64,000 nt of DNA from Sphingobacteriales bacterium 50-39. Lineage in GTDB: Bacteria; Bacteroidota; Bacteroidia; Chitinophagales; Chitinophagaceae. The DNA is taken from contig MKTZ01000010.1 in the NCBI GenBank assembly GCA_001898505.1, forward strand, positions 186,001-250,000, read 5' to 3'. A program made the translations under genes and the position numbers. The notes under the pieces are model-generated. The model made no database searches, had not been told where the DNA came from, and saw only the letters and a program-made list of their open reading frames with translations. Each line of letters begins with the position of its first letter. Position 1 is the stretch's first letter. Positions 8,457 through 16,703 of the stretch are shown piece by piece.

Positions 8457-11400
8457 ATGATACGATTATTACTTAGTGCATTCCTTTTATGGGGGGTGAC
8501 CGCATCTGCGCAACAGGTGAGATGGAGCATGTCAGGAGATGGGGGGATATGTTGGAAGACAGGTGCGGGGGGCGCCGCAGCGGTTCATAAAGATCATCTC
8601 GAAATGGCGGGAAAAGGGATTGCCGTCATCGTGACTTATGGCGTCGATGGAAATAGAAGGCTGGTATTGCAGCAGCATCTCGTCTTTCCGGGGTTGCGCA
8701 AGCTGCCGAATGATACGAGGGGCAGCTATACGCTGAAGCTGGCTGAGCGGATGGCGGATTCTATCCGGGTGGATGGCGAGCCGATCATAGAGCGGCCCGA
8801 TGTCTTTTATATCCGGGGGCTGCTTCGTATCGTCAGTGGGACGCAAACACCGCTGGTCGTGGAAAGGACCATTTTTCCTTCTGTAGACAAACGGGCTTAT
8901 GTGGAGGATTATGTGCTGACCAACCGGGGTTTGAGACCTTTACATCTGCGTCTACCGGTGGTGAGTAAGGATAGTGTCACCGATGGGGCAAAGGAGGTGC
9001 AGGGGCCTTTTATCGTGACTCGCCGAACTTATGACGGAGGGGACTTTGTTCTGCAGCCTGGTAATAGCATCTCATTTTCTTATGTTCTCTCTGTCAGGAG
9101 GGCGTCGGAAGATGCTTATGCTTTTTCTGCGGGGTATGAGTTAAAGAGAAGAGAGCGCATGGTGAACAATATATTCGGAGCGCTGGTGCTGAAGACGCCG
9201 AACGATACCATCGACCGTCTTTTCAACTTTGCCAAGCTGCGGGCTGCGGAAAGTATTTATGATACCAAGGCGGGGCTGATGCATGGGCCTGGCGGCGGGC
9301 AGTATTATGCGGCTATCTGGGCCAATGACCAGGCGGAATATGCCAGTCCTTTTTTCCCGTTCTTAGGCAATGATGCCGGTAATGAGGCGGCGGAAAATAC
9401 TTTCCGGCTTTTTGCCTCCTATATGAATGATGCGTATCGTCCCATTCCGAGCTCTATTGTCGCCGAGGGGGATTCCGTCTGGGATGGGGCGGGGGATCGG
9501 GGGGATCAGGCCATGATCGCTTATGGAGCTGCACGATTTGGGCTGGCATATGGAGATACCATCGAGGCGAGAAAGTTATGGCCGCTGATCGACTGGTGCC
9601 TGGAATATCTGCGGAGAAAGCAGAATAGCGAGGGTGTCATTGCAAGCGATGCGGATGAGCTGGAAGGGAGGTTCCCTGCGGGAAAGATCAATTTATCTAC
9701 GAATGTGCTGGCTTATGGCGGATGGTTGTATGCTTCCCGTCTGGCGGCTTCGCTGGGGGATGGCGTCACTTCTTCCAGGTTGGCGGAGGAGGCGAAAAGG
9801 TTAAGGGGAAATATCGGCAGGTATTTTGGCGTCAGGGTCAGCGGGTTCGATACGTATCGTTATTACGACGGTAATTGGGTGCTGCGTTCATGGATATGTC
9901 TGCCGCTGGTGATGGGCATTTTTGACCGGGCCCCGCAAACGATAAAGGCCCTGCTTTCCCCTTTTTTATGGACAAAGAATGGTATTCTGACGCAGGCAGG
10001 CGATACGACCTTTTGGGACCGGGCCACGTTGTATGCGTTCAGGGGGCTGTTCTATGCGGGTGCAACGGATACCTGTAACCGGTATTTCTCCTATTATTCG
10101 CGCACCCGTCTGCTGGGTGAGCACGTGCCCTACCCGGTGGAAGCGTGGCCGGAAGGAGATCAACGTCATCTGTCGGCGGAGAGCGCGTTGTATTGCCGGG
10201 TGGTGACGGAAGGACTTTTTGGTATCGACCCTATGGGGCTGGGAAAGTTCTCGCTTATACCGCGGCTGCCGTCCGGATGGAAGTCGATGTCGTTGGAGCA
10301 TATGGCGGCATTTGGAGGGGACTGGAGCATTGCCGTAAAGGAAAGACATGTCAGGGTGTGGAAGAACGGGAGGCTGGTGAAGGATGTGCAATGGGATGGG
10401 GACCGGCCCATAATAATAGGCGCCGATGCGGAGGACGAGGGAGTGCAGTTCGGGTCTTCGGATACTGCCCTAACGAAGGCATTTGAATGGGCGAAGGCGC
10501 AGGCCCTGCGTTACAAGGGAAGGCCGGGTGACCCTGCAGGGCCCTGGTATGAATCCGCCCTTCCTCCGAGGGATGCGTTTTGTATGCGCGACGTATCGCA
10601 TCAGGCAGTTGGCGGCGCCATCCTGGGTCTCGATGCAGAGAACAGGAATATGCTCAGGCTGTTTGCGAAGAATATTTCCGCCTCGAAGGACTGGTGTTCT
10701 TATTGGGAGATGAACAAGCATGGTGTTCCGGCGCCGGAGGACTATCGCAGCGACAAGGAGTTCTGGTATAATCTGGACGCCAATTTCGATGTGTTGTCGG
10801 CGATGTGGCGGTTGGGTGTATGGACTGGCGACAGCAGCTATTATGATGACCCTGTCTCGCGGAATTTCCTGGAAAAGAGTGTCGGTCCATATATCGGGAG
10901 ATGGGTGTTGCAGCCGGACTCGCTGTTGACGCGTCCTGCCCATCCCAATGCACCTGTCCCTTTCAATGAACAGGATGCGTTTGACCGGTGCCGTGGTCTG
11001 CCGTCGTACTCGGAAGGCATACCGAACATCAAAGTAGGAGTGGATCTTGTGGCGGCGTTGTATCGGGGATTGATGACCTATTCCGATGTGCTGCGTCACC
11101 GGGGGCGTAAAGGGGAGGCCGATGTCTATGCACGACGGGCCGGGCAATATCGTGTGCATCTCGAGAAAGACTGGTGGAGCGACAGTGCAGACAGGTACTG
11201 GACATGGTATAGCAATGAGGGTCATTTCGGGATGGGGGAGGGGGAGACCTTTTTGTTGTGGTTCGATGTGCTGCATGATACGGCGCGCGCGCGGCGGACT
11301 ATCGACCATCTGGCATCTGTAAAATGGAATATGGAGAATACTTCCTACCTGCCGTATTTGTTCTACCGTGAGGGGTATTGGGATACGGCAAGACATACGA

Positions 11401-11894
11401 TCCTATACCTGGCTGATCCGGCTACCGATCGCCGCGAATATCCTGAAGTTTCGTTTGGTGTGGTACAGGGTGTGGTCATGGGATTGATGGGGGTCGAGGT
11501 GATACCGGGGACGCGGATCGTGTCAACGCTGCATCGTCAGCGTGGTGCAGGCGAATCCTGGTTGAAGGACCTCCCTGTTCTGGGGACCATCTTGACGGTG
11601 CGACATACGGGCGGGATGCGGAGCATGGCGGCCAATACGGGCAAGCGTAAGATCGTCTGGCGGGCGGAATTTGCCGGAGCCTTTGCCAAGGCCAGCGTCG
11701 GCGGGAAGACGGTGGCGCTACAGCAAAAGAAAGATAAATGGGGGCATGTTATCTCTTATGTGGATGTCCCGCTGGGGCCAGGCGAGAAAGTGGAGGCGTC
11801 TACCACCCAGGCCTGGGTGGGGCTTGTCAGCGGCGCTTCGCCAAATTCCTCTGCCAACGCATTTGTCAGGTCCTCCTTTATAACGGGTAACTGA
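8457..11894 (+). CDS. Exported tandem six-hairpin glycosidase-like protein
   Basis: Predicted periplasmic glycoside hydrolase-like protein of 1145 residues. The ATG at 8457 is chosen because it starts a clear signal peptide (MIRLLLSAFLL...ASAQQ); the frame runs further upstream without sense. Layout: beta-sandwich (about 20-245), a first (alpha/alpha)6 toroid (about 250-585) with GGGQYYAAIWANDQAEY and VWDGAGDRGDQA, then a beta-rich linker domain (about 590-665). A second toroid-like region (about 670-1010) carries DVSHQAVGGAILGLD and DWCSYWEMNKHG. Two such catalytic-type domains in one chain are unusual. The family resembles GH78/GH63-like six-hairpin enzymes, but the exact GH family is not assigned. 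The last 139 bp overlap the convergent methyltransferase gene. Confidence 0.8.
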   Translation: MIRLLLSAFLLWGVTASAQQVRWSMSGDGGICWKTGAGGAAAVHKDHLEMAGKGIAVIVTYGVDGNRRLVLQQHLVFPGLRKLPNDTRGSYTLKLAERMADSIRVDGEPIIERPDVFYIRGLLRIVSGTQTPLVVERTIFPSVDKRAYVEDYVLTNRGLRPLHLRLPVVSKDSVTDGAKEVQGPFIVTRRTYDGGDFVLQPGNSISFSYVLSVRRASEDAYAFSAGYELKRRERMVNNIFGALVLKTPNDTIDRLFNFAKLRAAESIYDTKAGLMHGPGGGQYYAAIWANDQAEYASPFFPFLGNDAGNEAAENTFRLFASYMNDAYRPIPSSIVAEGDSVWDGAGDRGDQAMIAYGAARFGLAYGDTIEARKLWPLIDWCLEYLRRKQNSEGVIASDADELEGRFPAGKINLSTNVLAYGGWLYASRLAASLGDGVTSSRLAEEAKRLRGNIGRYFGVRVSGFDTYRYYDGNWVLRSWICLPLVMGIFDRAPQTIKALLSPFLWTKNGILTQAGDTTFWDRATLYAFRGLFYAGATDTCNRYFSYYSRTRLLGEHVPYPVEAWPEGDQRHLSAESALYCRVVTEGLFGIDPMGLGKFSLIPRLPSGWKSMSLEHMAAFGGDWSIAVKERHVRVWKNGRLVKDVQWDGDRPIIIGADAEDEGVQFGSSDTALTKAFEWAKAQALRYKGRPGDPAGPWYESALPPRDAFCMRDVSHQAVGGAILGLDAENRNMLRLFAKNISASKDWCSYWEMNKHGVPAPEDYRSDKEFWYNLDANFDVLSAMWRLGVWTGDSSYYDDPVSRNFLEKSVGPYIGRWVLQPDSLLTRPAHPNAPVPFNEQDAFDRCRGLPSYSEGIPNIKVGVDLVAALYRGLMTYSDVLRHRGRKGEADVYARRAGQYRVHLEKDWWSDSADRYWTWYSNEGHFGMGEGETFLLWFDVLHDTARARRTIDHLASVKWNMENTSYLPYLFYREGYWDTARHTILYLADPATDRREYPEVSFGVVQGVVMGLMGVEVIPGTRIVSTLHRQRGAGESWLKDLPVLGTILTVRHTGGMRSMAANTGKRKIVWRAEFAGAFAKASVGGKTVALQQKKDKWGHVISYVDVPLGPGEKVEASTTQAWVGLVSGASPNSSANAFVRSSFITGN

Positions 11895-12589
11895 CCGGGG
11901 GCCAGCTCGTTGAGCGTGGCATACATGGGCGAACCTTCCAGCATGCCGGCAGCGGTGTCGGCGGCGGATGGACTATAGCCTGTGAACTTCACCAGGCTGG
12001 CACGAACATCTGTAAAGCCGGCTGCCTTTGTCCACGCTGTCAACTGGTCGTCGTCATATAAGGAGAATGGAAGATGAAAGAACCGGGGAGGGTCGATGGG
12101 AAAATATTTTTTTACCACCCTATCGGCGGTATTGAAAGCAGGATTGTTCTCCAGTCTGTCCCAGGTGCTGAACAACAGCCGTCCGCCCGGCTTCAATACA
12201 CGGCGGGCCTCTGCCAGGGCTTTTTGCTTATCGGACACGAACATGAGCCCGAACTGGAAGACCACGAGGTCGAATGAGCGGTCCTCGAAGGGGAGCTCCT
12301 GGGCATCGGCTGTTTGCCATTCGATGTTTGTGCCCGGTGTCAGCTGACGGGCGATGTTGATCATATCGTTGTTGAAATCGGTGGCGATGAGGCGGGCGCC
12401 GGGAAAGGTCTTTTGCAAATGACGTGTAACGCGGCCCGTGCCACAAGCTATTTCCAGGATGTTCCCGGGAGTGCCGGAAGCCGCGCATTCTACGACATGC
12501 CGGGCATACGGCTCGAAGATATAGGGACCCAGGTAGCGGTCATAATTTTCGGGGATGGTGCCTGAAAAGGTAGGGGGTGTATTTGGCAT
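11756..12589 (-). CDS. Class I SAM-dependent methyltransferase
   Basis: 277-residue cytoplasmic methyltransferase of the Methyltransf_11/UbiE-like type. Motif I is ILEIACGTGRV at about 44-54. The acidic post-motif ATDFNNDMI follows, then the DAQELPFEDRSFDLVVFQFGLMF block (motif II/III) and RRVLKPGGRLLFSTW. The substrate is unknown. The C-terminal TQAWVVDAS matches the usual end of the family, so the final 11 residues read into the glycosidase gene are probably an extension. The gene converges on the glycosidase with a 139-bp overlap and is divergent from the permease gene, with only 27 bp between them. Confidence 0.88.
   Translation of the reverse strand: MPNTPPTFSGTIPENYDRYLGPYIFEPYARHVVECAASGTPGNILEIACGTGRVTRHLQKTFPGARLIATDFNNDMINIARQLTPGTNIEWQTADAQELPFEDRSFDLVVFQFGLMFVSDKQKALAEARRVLKPGGRLLFSTWDRLENNPAFNTADRVVKKYFPIDPPRFFHLPFSLYDDDQLTAWTKAAGFTDVRASLVKFTGYSPSAADTAAGMLEGSPMYATLNELAPGQLPVIKEDLTNALAEEFGEAPLTSPTQAWVVDASTFSPGPSGTST
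11803..11820. repeat. Perfect 18-bp palindrome inside a convergent gene overlap
   Basis: CCACCCAGG/CCTGGGTGG reads the same on both strands, without a spacer. It lies where the glycosidase and methyltransferase frames overlap, and both frames read QAWV from it. No T-run follows on either strand, so it is not a standard terminator. Confidence 0.7.
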
Positions 12590-12616
12590 ACGTAAAGATA
12601 TGTTGTAAATTGATGT

Positions 12617-14992
12617 ATGCTAAAGAACTTCTTTCTTGTCACGGTCCGCAATCTGTGGCGTAACAAATCTTTTACTTCCATCAATATTATCGGTTTGGCT
12701 ATCGGCATGGCATCCGCGTTGCTGATCGGTCTGTGGGTGCAGCATGAGATAAGCTATGACAGATGGTTCGCGAAGTCGGACCGTATCTACCAGCTGTACA
12801 CCCGGGGGGAATACAATGGGAAGCCTGATGCATGGCCGCACGTGTCGTCATTGATGGCGGGGGAATTGAAAAAGGATCTTGGCGAAGTTGAGGAGGCGGC
12901 GCGCGTAAGGACGGTGTATTTTCTTGTAAGCAATACGGGGGAAAAGCATTTCAACCTACAGGGCGCCTTTGCGGACTCGTCCTTTCTTCGTGTGTTCGAC
13001 TTTCCTGTTTTGAAAGGGGACGTGCAGACGGCCCTGAGTAGGGACGAGGGTATCGTGCTTACGGAGCATGTAGCCAGAAATTTGTTTGGTGACGCAGATC
13101 CTATCGGGCAGACGGTCCGTATCGACAGCACGGATAATTTTAAAGTGACGGCGGTGTTAAAGGACCTGCCGGGCAATACGGAATTCACCTTTCAATATCT
13201 TTTGCCCTGGAGCTATCTTCACCGCATAGGGTGGGATAATAACGGCGGGTCCTGGAAGTTCACGGACGCGGTGACCTATGTCGCATTGAAACCGGGTGCG
13301 TCGGAGGCTGTGTTCGACTCGAAGATCAGCCATTTTGTTCAGCAGCAAACGAAGGATAAGGATCTGCGTGAGGAGACATTTACACAACCGCTGGTCCGGG
13401 CGCATCTTTATTCCAGGGTGGAGAATGGCCGTCTGACGGGCGGGCTGATATCCATGGTGAGAATGTTCTCGGTGATCGCGGTATTTATCCTGCTGATAGC
13501 CTGCATCAATTTTATGAACCTCAGCACGGCCCGTAGCGAAAGGCGCGCGAGGGAGGTTGGTATACGCAAGGTGGTAGGCGCCGCCAGGGGTTCGCTGATA
13601 GCCCAGTTCATTGGAGAGAGCATTGTGCTGGCTGCGTTGTCATTCGTGCTGTCCCTTTTTATGGTGGAACTGTCCCTGAAAAGTTTTAACCAGCTGATTG
13701 GCGCCGACCTGCATACGAACTATGCGGATAGCAGCTTCTGGTATTTTGCAGCGGGCTTTATCCTATTCACGGGTATCGTTTCGGGCAGCTATCCGGCATT
13801 TTATCTTTCTTCTTTCCGGCCTGCGTCGGTGTTGAAAGGCAGCTTCCAAAAGATGAATGCGCTATTGACGCCCCGCAAGGTGCTGGTCGTGCTACAGTTT
13901 ACTTTCTCCATTGTCCTTATTATCTGCACCATTGTTGTCCACCGGCAGGTACAATATGCGCGGAACCGGGACACAGGCTATAACAGGGACAAATTGGTCT
14001 TTACTTTTGCGCAGGGGGATGTGTTGGTTCATTACGATCAGATCAGGCAGGAACTGATCGGCAGCGGGGCTGCCATTTCGGTGACCAAGCTATTCTCTCC
14101 CATCACCCGTATATGGGGCTCGGTGGGTGGGTTTTCCTGGCCCGGGAGCACAGAGACCGACAAAAAGATAAATTTTGCTCAATTCGAGAGCGACGTTGAT
14201 TTTGTACGCACCACGGGTACTCAACTGGTACAGGGGAGGGACATCGATCTGAAGACCTATCCTACGGATAGTACGGCGGTGCTGCTGAACGAGACGGCGG
14301 TGAAGACCATGCGTCTGCAAGATCCCGTGGGCAAGATGATCAGGAATGGTCAGGGTGTCAACTGTCATGTAGTAGGGGTATTGAAGGATTTTATCATAGA
14401 GTCCCCCTATGACCCCGTGGAGCCAATGATCATCCAGGGACTTTCTACGACCTATCCTGTAGTGCATTTCCGGCTGAATCCTGCTGGTACTGTGTCGGCC
14501 AATCTGAAAAAAGCCGGGGAGATCTTTTCACGCTGGAATCCCCGATATCCCTTTGAATATTATTTTACGGATGAGTACTATAACAGCAAGTTCAAGTCGG
14601 AGCAGCAGCAGGGTATACTTGGGTTGCTTTTCAGCGGACTGACGATATTTATTTCCTGTCTGGGGCTGTTTGGTCTGGCGTCTTACATGGCGGAGTCGAG
14701 GACGAGGGAGATCGGCATTCGGAAGGTATTGGGCGCCTCTGTAGCCAGTGTCACTTTATTGATGGCAAAGGATTTTATCGGGCTGGTCCTGATCGCAGTG
14801 ATCATAGCTACGCCTATCGCGTGGTATGCGATGCATTCGTGGCTGGGAGGGTTCAAATACCGTATACAGATCGGGGTTTGGGTCTTTCTGATGGCTGCGG
14901 CGCTGTCCATCCTGATCGCTGTGGTGAGCGTTGCTTATCAATCAATTATGGCAGCTTTGGTCAATCCGGTAAGAAGTCTCAGGAGGGAATGA
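12617..14992 (+). CDS. ABC transporter permease, MacB/FtsX family
   Basis: 791-residue membrane protein with the two-module architecture common in Bacteroidota. There is an N-terminal helix (RNLWRNKSFTSINIIGLAIGMASALLI), then a MacB-type periplasmic core domain (about 50-240) and an FtsX block with the ARSERRAREVGIRKVVGA motif (about 305-322). A second periplasmic domain and a final FtsX block with the SRTREIGIRKVLGAS motif (about 694-708) follow. Such permeases work with a LolD/MacB-type ATPase in extrusion, lipoprotein release or mechanotransmission. No ATPase gene is in the window, so its partner is elsewhere. The start ATG at 12617 begins the conserved N-terminus. Confidence 0.92.
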   Translation: MLKNFFLVTVRNLWRNKSFTSINIIGLAIGMASALLIGLWVQHEISYDRWFAKSDRIYQLYTRGEYNGKPDAWPHVSSLMAGELKKDLGEVEEAARVRTVYFLVSNTGEKHFNLQGAFADSSFLRVFDFPVLKGDVQTALSRDEGIVLTEHVARNLFGDADPIGQTVRIDSTDNFKVTAVLKDLPGNTEFTFQYLLPWSYLHRIGWDNNGGSWKFTDAVTYVALKPGASEAVFDSKISHFVQQQTKDKDLREETFTQPLVRAHLYSRVENGRLTGGLISMVRMFSVIAVFILLIACINFMNLSTARSERRAREVGIRKVVGAARGSLIAQFIGESIVLAALSFVLSLFMVELSLKSFNQLIGADLHTNYADSSFWYFAAGFILFTGIVSGSYPAFYLSSFRPASVLKGSFQKMNALLTPRKVLVVLQFTFSIVLIICTIVVHRQVQYARNRDTGYNRDKLVFTFAQGDVLVHYDQIRQELIGSGAAISVTKLFSPITRIWGSVGGFSWPGSTETDKKINFAQFESDVDFVRTTGTQLVQGRDIDLKTYPTDSTAVLLNETAVKTMRLQDPVGKMIRNGQGVNCHVVGVLKDFIIESPYDPVEPMIIQGLSTTYPVVHFRLNPAGTVSANLKKAGEIFSRWNPRYPFEYYFTDEYYNSKFKSEQQQGILGLLFSGLTIFISCLGLFGLASYMAESRTREIGIRKVLGASVASVTLLMAKDFIGLVLIAVIIATPIAWYAMHSWLGGFKYRIQIGVWVFLMAAALSILIAVVSVAYQSIMAALVNPVRSLRRE

Positions 14993-15031
14993 TCATATAC
15001 TAAGCCTTCTGATTTTTCGTTCTAAGACATT

Positions 15032-16066
15032 ATGAAAAACCTCTGTATAGCCCTAAGCGCAGGTCTGCTATTCGCATCTTGCAGCTCCACGAATCTAATG
15101 TCGCTCAGCGTCGTGCAACCAGCGCCCGTAACATTGCCAAACTACGCCAAGACGGTGGCTGTCGTCAACAGGACGAGAGCTACGAACGAGACCAGGACCG
15201 TCGACGCCCTTCACAAGGCAATGTCACTTGAATCGAGCAATTTACAGAAAGAAGGCGCCAGGGCCAGTATGACCGGACTGGCGGATGAGCTGATGAAGAA
15301 CAATCGTTTCTCCATGGTCAAGCCATTGACCAATCTCGACCTCCGGAGTTTTGGCGCGGGTGTATTCCCGTCCGCCATGTCGTGGGACACGGTGGAAAAG
15401 ATATGCAGGGATAACAATACCGACCTGCTGTTCTCGCTGGAGCTGTTCGATGCGGAGACCAAGGCCGCCGTGGGACAGACTGCGCTTGGTACAATGGTGG
15501 GAGGTGTGCCCGCGCTGGCGCAGCAGGTGAATATGACGACACTGGTAAAGACGGGCTGGCGTATATATGATCCTTCTTCCCGGAATATACTCGATGAATA
15601 TGTTCTTTCCAGGGACCTTGCTTTTAGGGGAAGCCCCATGGCAGCTGCGTCGGCTATTATCGGACATAAAGAGGAAGTGGTCAAGGTGGGTAACCAGGCA
15701 GGGCAGGCGTATGCGTATCGCATCATGCCTTATTCTGTCCGTGTGTCCAGGTTTTATTATGTCAGAGGGAGCTCTAATTTCACCGTTGCAACCCGCATGG
15801 CGCGAACGGGTAACTGGGATGGAGCTGCGAAGCTCTGGCAACAGGAGACTACCAATGCCAGCCGGAAAGTTGCCGGTAGGGCCTGCTATAATATGGCAAT
15901 CATAAGTGAAATTAACGGTGATCTCAATGGTGCTATGGCCTGGGCGCAGAAGGCGTATGAAAATTATAACAATCGCCTGGCGCTGAGCTATGTCAATGTT
16001 CTGAGGAACAGGCAGTCGAATGATGCCGTTCTTAAGGAGCAAACCGAGGTTTCCTCTAACCCATAG
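15032..16066 (+). CDS. DUF6340-like lipoprotein
   Basis: 344-residue predicted lipoprotein (lipobox FASC, Cys17), no recognised enzymatic motif. The N-terminal region (AKTVAVVNRTRA, then a long block on DNNTDLLFSLELFDAE) resembles the Bacteroidota family DUF6340, which is of unknown function. The C-terminal third has TPR-like helices (ARTGNWDGAAKLWQQETT, CYNMAIISEINGDLNGAMAWAQKAYENY). Its 3' end overlaps the convergent lspA gene by 11 bp. Family identity is recalled from sequence pattern, not searched. Confidence 0.75.
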   Translation: MKNLCIALSAGLLFASCSSTNLMSLSVVQPAPVTLPNYAKTVAVVNRTRATNETRTVDALHKAMSLESSNLQKEGARASMTGLADELMKNNRFSMVKPLTNLDLRSFGAGVFPSAMSWDTVEKICRDNNTDLLFSLELFDAETKAAVGQTALGTMVGGVPALAQQVNMTTLVKTGWRIYDPSSRNILDEYVLSRDLAFRGSPMAAASAIIGHKEEVVKVGNQAGQAYAYRIMPYSVRVSRFYYVRGSSNFTVATRMARTGNWDGAAKLWQQETTNASRKVAGRACYNMAIISEINGDLNGAMAWAQKAYENYNNRLALSYVNVLRNRQSNDAVLKEQTEVSSNP

Positions 16067-16685
16067 CAGCGTCCTGCTGTGACGAGTGCCGGCGAAAGAG
16101 TTTGCGCTGAAAGACTATGATATAGATCACGCCTACACAGATGGCTGCATCTGCAATGTTGAAGATGTCGTCGAAGAAGGTGAATTCCTTACCGCCTATA
16201 AAGGGCAGCCAACCGGGGAAATGGGTATGTATCAATGGGAAATAGAACATGTCGACCACTCTGCCATGTAGAAAAGTGGTGTAGCCATGTGCCGGGAAGA
16301 TATGCGCCACATGGTTATATGTGCTCTCTTCGAATATCAATCCATAGAAAAGACTGTCGATAAGATTGCCCAGCGCGCCGGCGAAGATCAGGGCTGCGCA
16401 GACGATGAAGTGTGGGTGATAGTTCTTTTTTATGATCCGTTGTATATAGAAGCCGCCGAACAGCACGGCTATCAGGCGGAAGAGGGTGAGAAAAAGCTTG
16501 CCCCAGCTGCCTCCGAACTGCAGGCCCGTTGCCATCCCTTCATTTTCCACGAAGTAGAGCTGTGAATAGCGGCCCATCAGGTGAATGCTATGGTCAAGGG
16601 CCATATGCGTTTTGACCCATATTTTGAGTGTCTGATCTGCTATGATAACGACCAGTACGAGCAGGAATATTTGCCGGGATCGCAT
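16056..16685 (-). CDS. lspA: Lipoprotein signal peptidase (signal peptidase II)
   Basis: Inner-membrane aspartyl protease that removes lipoprotein signal peptides after lipidation. The start is the ATG at 16685 (MRSRQIFLLVLVVIIADQTLK, first helix with the conserved Asp-Gln). Visible motifs are GNLIDS (about 106-111), GRVVDMF with catalytic Asp145, and FNIADAAI with catalytic Asp179. Between GNLID and VVD lies a long insert, typical of Bacteroidota LspA. It is needed for the many lipoproteins in this region. It lies directly after the VWA gene on the same strand and may be cotranscribed. Confidence 0.93.
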   Translation of the reverse strand: MRSRQIFLLVLVVIIADQTLKIWVKTHMALDHSIHLMGRYSQLYFVENEGMATGLQFGGSWGKLFLTLFRLIAVLFGGFYIQRIIKKNYHPHFIVCAALIFAGALGNLIDSLFYGLIFEESTYNHVAHIFPAHGYTTFLHGRVVDMFYFPLIHTHFPGWLPFIGGKEFTFFDDIFNIADAAICVGVIYIIVFQRKLFRRHSSQQDAAMG

Positions 16686-16703
16686 ACGGGACAAAGATAA
16701 CAA

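Noticed and set aside
10470-11396. 308-codon minus-strand frame inside the double-toroid gene
   Set aside because: The plus-strand frame is continuous and conserved in character; the antisense product has no domain or start context.
16056-16685. Long insert in LspA as a possible fusion or error
   Set aside because: Such an insert between the conserved motifs is usual in Bacteroidota LspA and both catalytic Asp residues are present.
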